Source of the DNA: Desulfobulbaceae bacterium
Lineage (GTDB): Bacteria; Desulfobacterota; Desulfobulbia; Desulfobulbales; Desulfobulbaceae
Assembly: GCA_027011235.1 (NCBI GenBank)
Contig: JALVAI010000205.1
Location: forward strand, 1 to 8,986
Direction: 5' to 3'
DNA length: 8,986 bases
Part shown: one piece after another, positions 5,227 to 8,986 of the stretch
Numbering within the stretch: position 1 is the first letter of the stretch
How the letters are laid out: the number at the start of each line of letters is the position of its first letter
The notes under the pieces: generated by a model
Database searches by the model: none
What the model was told of the DNA's origin: nothing
What the model saw: the letters and a program-made list of their open reading frames with translations, nothing else
Translations under genes and position numbers: made by a program

Positions 5227-6330
5227 ATGAGTAACGATACACCCACCATTCCCAAACTGCGGAAACGTATAGACGAAATAGACGACACCATGCTTGGCCT
5301 GCTCAAGGAGCGTCTTGCCTGTGCCAAAACAATCGGCAAGCTGAAGACCGGTGCCAACCGGGCGAAATGGGACCCGAAACGGGAACTGGAAATTTATGAG
5401 CGGCTGCTCAAAAATAACCAGGGCGAGTTCCCCGAGCGTGCCCTGCGTTCCATCTTCCATGAAATCATTACCACCTGTCGACTTTCCCAGAAAAAAACCG
5501 CGGTCGCCTACCTTGGTCCGGAAGCGACCTATACCCACCTGGCAGGTGTCAAATATTTTGGTCAGTCCGCTGAATACATTGCCATGGAATCCATTGAAGA
5601 TGTCTTTCACGAAGTTGACAAGGAACGGGTGGAATATGGCATGGTTCCGGTGGAAAATTCCATTGAAGGCGCTGTTTTTTCCACTCTTGACGCCTTTATG
5701 AAATACAACGTCAAGATATGCGGCGAACTGCAACTTGCCATATCCCACAATCTTGTCTGTCAGTCGGGAAATATTGCCGATATCCAGACCGTTGCCTCCC
5801 ATTCCCAGCCCCTGGCCCAGTGCCGGGAATGGCTTCGCAAACACATGCCCGACACCCCTACCCTGCCCGTGTTTTCGACCGGGGCCGCCGCCAAGATGGC
5901 GGCCAACAATCCCAATATCGGCGCCATTGCCAGCTCACTTGCCATCAAAACCTATAATCTGCAGGTGGTGGTCAAGGGAATCGAGGACTACCAGGGCAAT
6001 ACCACCCGGTTCCTGGTCATCGGCAAACAGTCACCGAGCAAAAGCGGCAATGACAAGACCTCCCTGCTCCTCAGCCTGCTGGTGAACAGGCCCGGGGCAT
6101 TAAAGGAAGTTCTCTCCGTTCTCTCGGACCGCAATGTCGACCTGACAAAAATCGAATCACGGCCCATCAAGGGCAAGCAGTGGAAATATCTCTTTTTCCT
6201 CGACATCGCCGGCCACATCGAAGACCCGGTCATCCAGGAATGTTGCGATATCCTGCAAAAGACCTGCGCCTTTTATGAATGGATAGGTTCCTACCCAAGG
6301 GCGGACAGTCCCCAGCTCGGCCTGGATTGA
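5227..6330 (+). CDS. pheA: Bifunctional chorismate mutase/prephenate dehydratase (P-protein)
   Basis: 367 residues with the usual three-domain order. An AroQ-type chorismate mutase covers about 8-90 (LRKRIDEIDDTMLGLLKERL ... K). A prephenate dehydratase covers about 92-267, starting YLGPEATYTH (95-104), with VPVENSIEG (140-148) and the catalytic-site NTTRF (258-262). A C-terminal ACT domain covers about 278-355, with GALKEVL (290-296) and the ESRP phenylalanine-binding motif (310-313). The enzyme turns chorismate into prephenate and then phenylpyruvate, the committed route to phenylalanine; the ACT domain implies feedback inhibition by phenylalanine. The length matches the family. The ATG at 5227 has no strong Shine-Dalgarno (a GGTAGAG lies some 12-18 nt upstream), yet domain alignment supports it. 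I see no phenylalanine-rich leader peptide. uup follows after 35 nt and is probably cotranscribed. Confidence 0.97.
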   Translation: MSNDTPTIPKLRKRIDEIDDTMLGLLKERLACAKTIGKLKTGANRAKWDPKRELEIYERLLKNNQGEFPERALRSIFHEIITTCRLSQKKTAVAYLGPEATYTHLAGVKYFGQSAEYIAMESIEDVFHEVDKERVEYGMVPVENSIEGAVFSTLDAFMKYNVKICGELQLAISHNLVCQSGNIADIQTVASHSQPLAQCREWLRKHMPDTPTLPVFSTGAAAKMAANNPNIGAIASSLAIKTYNLQVVVKGIEDYQGNTTRFLVIGKQSPSKSGNDKTSLLLSLLVNRPGALKEVLSVLSDRNVDLTKIESRPIKGKQWKYLFFLDIAGHIEDPVIQECCDILQKTCAFYEWIGSYPRADSPQLGLD

Positions 6331-6365
6331 ACCAGTTTTCCATAATTTTTCAACCGGGATGATCC

Positions 6366-8225
6366 ATGTCTCCTCTTCTCAGCGGCCGGGATCTGGGCAA
6401 GTCCTTTGGCGCCCAGAGCCTGTTTACCGGTATAGATATTGTTCTGCACAGGGGTGACCATGTTGGTCTGATTGGCCCGAACGGGTCCGGAAAATCGACC
6501 CTGCTGAAAATTCTGGCCGGGCTGACAGAGGCGGACTCCGGCCAGGTTTTTCTTCCCAAAAACACCAGGATTGGTTACCTGGCCCAGGAAGACAGATTTT
6601 GTGAAAACGGTTCGATCATCGACAACCTGATGGCCGGACTTGCCGCCATCCCCCATGCCGAAGACGAGGCCTTAAACAGGGCCCACACCCTGGCAAGCAG
6701 GGCGGAATTCCCCGATTATGACTGTCCGGTCAGCCAGCTTTCAGGCGGCTGGAGAAAACGACTTGCCATCTGCCGGGCCCTTATCGCTCATCCCGATGTT
6801 TTGCTCATGGATGAGCCGACCAATCATCTTGATATTGAAGGCATACTCTGGCTGGAAAAACTGCTTGGGGCCCGCCTGCCGGAAAGTCCGGCCGCCTTTC
6901 TCATGATCAGCCATGACCGCCGGTTTCTGGAAAATACAGTGAACCGGGTCATGGAACTCTCACCCATGTATCCGGATGGATCGCTGCAGGCCCGTGGGGT
7001 CTACAGCGATTTTCTGATTAAACGCCGGCAGTTCCTCAAGCAGCAGCAGGCCCTGGAAACCCGGCTGGCCAACAGGATGCGCCGGGAAACCGAATGGCTG
7101 CGGCGCGGTCCCAAGGCAAGGACCACCAAGGCAAAATACAGAATAGATGCCGCCGGAGACCTGGCCGGGGAGCTGGAAAAAACCAGGGCCAGAAACCGGG
7201 CAAACGGCCAGGTGCAGATCGACTTTACCGCCACCGGCAGAAAGACAAAAAAACTGCTCACCGCCCACAAGATAAGCAAGGGATTTGCTGGCCGGCCATT
7301 GTTTACCGACCTTGACCTGGTCCTTACCAATGGCTCCCGCCTCGGCCTGCTTGGCGGCAACGGCTGCGGAAAATCCACCCTTATGCAGCTGCTCGCCCAT
7401 GCCGCTGACCGGTCAGATCTTTTCAGGCCGGACAGCGGTTCCATAACAACCGCCGACAATGTACGGATAGTCTCCTTTGACCAGCGGCGTCAGCAGCTTG
7501 ATCCCGATCAGACCCTGAAACAGGCCCTGGCCCCTGATGGCGATTCCATCATCTACCGGGACAGAACCGTCCATGTCGTGACCTGGGCCCAGCGGTTTCT
7601 CTTCCGGCCTGACCAGTTGGAGACCCCGGTGGCACGGCTTTCCGGCGGGGAACAGGCGCGAATACTGATCGCCCGGCTGATGCGGCAGCCGGCAGATATC
7701 CTCCTTCTCGACGAGCCGACCAACGACCTGGACATTCCATCACTCAATGTGCTGGAAGAAAGCCTGCTCGAATTTCCCGGCGCCCTGGTCCTGGTTACCC
7801 ATGACCGGTTTCTCCTGGAAAAGGTCTGCGACCGGGTCCTTGGTTTTAACGGCCAGGGCCAAACCCGTTTTTTTGCCGATTACAACCAGTGGCTGGACTG
7901 GCTCCGGCAGGAGAGGAAACCTGAAAAATCTCTGCAGAAAAGCGGCAAACCTCGGGCCAAGCCGGGGAAAAAGGGAAAAAAAGGGAAAAAACTCTCCTAC
8001 ATGGACCAACGGGAGTATGACGCCATGGAAGAGAAGATACTCTCGCTCGAAGAACGGCTGGAAGAGTTAGAAACGCTGCTTGCCGATCCGGAGATTGTCG
8101 CCGACCATGACCGTGTCAGCCAATACTGGCAGGAACAGGAGCAAGTGCAGGCAGAGGTGGAACAACTCTATGACCGGTGGCAGGAACTGGAATCCATGCT
8201 GGAAACAGGGGACGCCGGGAAATAA
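6366..8225 (+). CDS. uup: ABC-F family ATPase, Uup type
   Basis: 619 residues with two ABC ATPase domains and no membrane segments. Domain 1 has Walker A GPNGSGKST (37-45), signature LSGGWRKR (125-132), Walker B VLLMDEPTNHLD and H-loop His183. The P-site linker (about 210-290) contains RETEWLRRGPKARTTKAKYR (240-259), characteristic of Uup. Domain 2 has GGNGCGKST (330-338), LSGGEQAR (425-432), ILLLDEPTNDLD and His479. A Lys/Gly-rich segment (about 527-542, GKKGKKGKK) leads into a charged coiled coil (about 548-612), the Uup C-terminal nucleic-acid-binding domain. ABC-F proteins act on the ribosome E site; Uup also affects transposon precise excision and genome stability in E. coli. The ATG at 6366 follows CCGGGATGATCC, a modest Shine-Dalgarno. 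No resistance-type ARE features are evident. No clear terminator separates it from the convergent gene 38 bp on. Confidence 0.95.
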   Translation: MSPLLSGRDLGKSFGAQSLFTGIDIVLHRGDHVGLIGPNGSGKSTLLKILAGLTEADSGQVFLPKNTRIGYLAQEDRFCENGSIIDNLMAGLAAIPHAEDEALNRAHTLASRAEFPDYDCPVSQLSGGWRKRLAICRALIAHPDVLLMDEPTNHLDIEGILWLEKLLGARLPESPAAFLMISHDRRFLENTVNRVMELSPMYPDGSLQARGVYSDFLIKRRQFLKQQQALETRLANRMRRETEWLRRGPKARTTKAKYRIDAAGDLAGELEKTRARNRANGQVQIDFTATGRKTKKLLTAHKISKGFAGRPLFTDLDLVLTNGSRLGLLGGNGCGKSTLMQLLAHAADRSDLFRPDSGSITTADNVRIVSFDQRRQQLDPDQTLKQALAPDGDSIIYRDRTVHVVTWAQRFLFRPDQLETPVARLSGGEQARILIARLMRQPADILLLDEPTNDLDIPSLNVLEESLLEFPGALVLVTHDRFLLEKVCDRVLGFNGQGQTRFFADYNQWLDWLRQERKPEKSLQKSGKPRAKPGKKGKKGKKLSYMDQREYDAMEEKILSLEERLEELETLLADPEIVADHDRVSQYWQEQEQVQAEVEQLYDRWQELESMLETGDAGK

Positions 8226-8263
8226 ACAGCCTGTGGCCACCACCTTACGTGTTCACGATACGG

Positions 8264-8914
8264 TTATGATTTCAGCCTGGTTGAGGTATTTGTGTTGCGG
8301 AGGATGATTATTTTGTCACCGGGTTGAAAGATATAGTCCGGATCCGGCATATATTCTATCTCATCCGAATCCTTTTTCTTCACCGAAATTACCTGGATCC
8401 GGTAGCGCCGGGTCAGATCGAGCTGGCGCAGGCTCTTGCCGGCCCACCGGTCTATGGTCAGCTCCTGAAAGGAAACCTCGGGATCAAAGGCGGCATACTG
8501 CAAAAATCCCGGAATCGCCACTTTGGAGGCCAGTTGGACCGCTGCCATCTGCTCGGGAATAATCACCTCGTCAACGCCCAGCCGGTAGAGAAGCCGTTGA
8601 TGGTCAGGATTAACCGCCTTGACCCAGACATGCGGAATGCCCAGCTCCTTGGCATACATGGCAATCATGGAAGAGGCGGCGATCGAATCTCCCACGCTGA
8701 TAAGCACATGGGAAACATCGGCCAGACCTACCTGCTCCAGGGCCTCCTTGTTGGTCGAATCAATCCTGTACACCTGGTGCAGCCTGTCCCGTGCCTCTTG
8801 AACTCTATTTTGTCTGTTATCAATCCCGATAACGGTAAAACCGAGGTCAACGAGGGTAACGGCAAAATAAAAACCAAATTTTCCCAATCCGATTACAGCG
8901 ATTTCCCCTTTCAT
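8264..8914 (-). CDS. ktrA: KtrA/TrkA-type RCK regulatory subunit of potassium uptake
   Basis: 216 residues, the size of KtrA/KtrC rather than the doubled 458-residue E. coli TrkA. The N-terminal RCK_N/TrkA_N domain is a Rossmann fold with VIGLGKFGFYFA (GxGxxG at 9-14) and the acidic residue Asp32 (IGIDNRQ) that ends strand 2. The linker carries PEQMAAVQLASKV (120-132), and a RCK_C/TrkA_C domain occupies about 145-207, ending in QPGDKIIIL (197-205). Such proteins form an octameric cytoplasmic ring that binds ATP/ADP or NAD(H) and gates a KtrB/TrkH membrane pore. The pore gene would be expected just upstream, beyond the right edge. The ATG at 8914 has AGGAG about 9 nt upstream, inside the first of four tandem repeats. 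Convergent with uup. KtrA versus TrkA naming rests on length and architecture only. Confidence 0.92.
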   Translation of the reverse strand: MKGEIAVIGLGKFGFYFAVTLVDLGFTVIGIDNRQNRVQEARDRLHQVYRIDSTNKEALEQVGLADVSHVLISVGDSIAASSMIAMYAKELGIPHVWVKAVNPDHQRLLYRLGVDEVIIPEQMAAVQLASKVAIPGFLQYAAFDPEVSFQELTIDRWAGKSLRQLDLTRRYRIQVISVKKKDSDEIEYMPDPDYIFQPGDKIIILRNTNTSTRLKS

Positions 8915-8919
8915 GGTAT

Positions 8920-8986
8920 TTTCTCCTGGCCGATGTAATCTCCTGGCCGATGTTTTCTCCTATACGATGTTTTCTCCTATCCGATG
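8920..8986. repeat. 17-bp tandem repeat, four units, upstream of ktrA
   Basis: Four consecutive units read on the plus strand TTTCTCCTGGCCGATGT (8920-8936), AATCTCCTGGCCGATGT (8937-8953), TTTCTCCTATACGATGT (8954-8970) and TTTCTCCTATCCGATG (8971-8986, cut by the window edge). The common core is TCTCCT-N4-CGATG. On the minus strand each unit carries AGGAGA, a Shine-Dalgarno-like sequence, and the copy nearest ktrA serves as its ribosome-binding site. The period of 17 is not a multiple of three, so this is not a coding repeat in a single frame. More units may lie to the right. Confidence 0.9.

Noticed and set aside
5152..5844. Minus-strand 230-codon open frame
   Set aside because: Antisense to pheA, no family resemblance, explained by codon bias of the real gene.
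8324..8938. Plus-strand 204-codon open frame
   Set aside because: Antisense to the KtrA-type gene and running into the repeats; no domain seen.

Overview
The window looks like chromosome of an anaerobic, probably sulfate- or sulfur-metabolising bacterium, most likely a member of the Desulfobacterota (Desulfobulbales-like). The main reason is a DUF39/HcyBio homocysteine-biosynthesis protein, a family typical of methanogens and sulfate reducers. A Uup-type ABC-F protein, a fused AroQ chorismate mutase/prephenate dehydratase and a short KtrA-like RCK protein fit the same picture. This assignment is inference: there is no rRNA or species marker here.

Layout, left to right. (1) The 5' part of an MFS exporter on the minus strand runs off the left edge. 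(2) Divergent from it on the plus strand is a cysteine-cluster (YkgJ-type) protein. (3) Its stop codon abuts the terminator of a minus-strand tRNA-Pro(CGG). (4) A 384-bp gene-poor spacer contains a strong hairpin/T-tract and promoter-like sequences. (5) An HU-type nucleoid protein on the minus strand has a near-consensus sigma-70 promoter and a strong Shine-Dalgarno. (6) A minus-strand pair, the DUF39 homocysteine-biosynthesis protein followed 26 nt later by a LarE-like sacrificial sulfur transferase, is probably one operon. (7) A 345-bp divergent intergenic region holds a long GC-rich inverted repeat and an AT palindrome with TATAAT on both strands. (8) A plus-strand pair, pheA then uup, is 35 nt apart. 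(9) Convergent to uup is a minus-strand KtrA/TrkA-type potassium-channel regulatory subunit, preceded by four 17-bp tandem repeats, each carrying a Shine-Dalgarno-like AGGAGA.

Most genes are housekeeping and I see no mobile element, CRISPR array, toxin-antitoxin pair or phage gene. Two points deserve most attention. The first is the pairing of a sulfide-assimilating homocysteine enzyme with an ATP-dependent sulfur transferase of the LarE family, without the usual LarB/LarC partners or the ferredoxin partner known for DUF39 proteins. The second is the tandem repeat that duplicates the ribosome-binding region in front of the potassium-uptake gene. A smaller lead is a possible ~100-nt small RNA between hup and tRNA-Pro.
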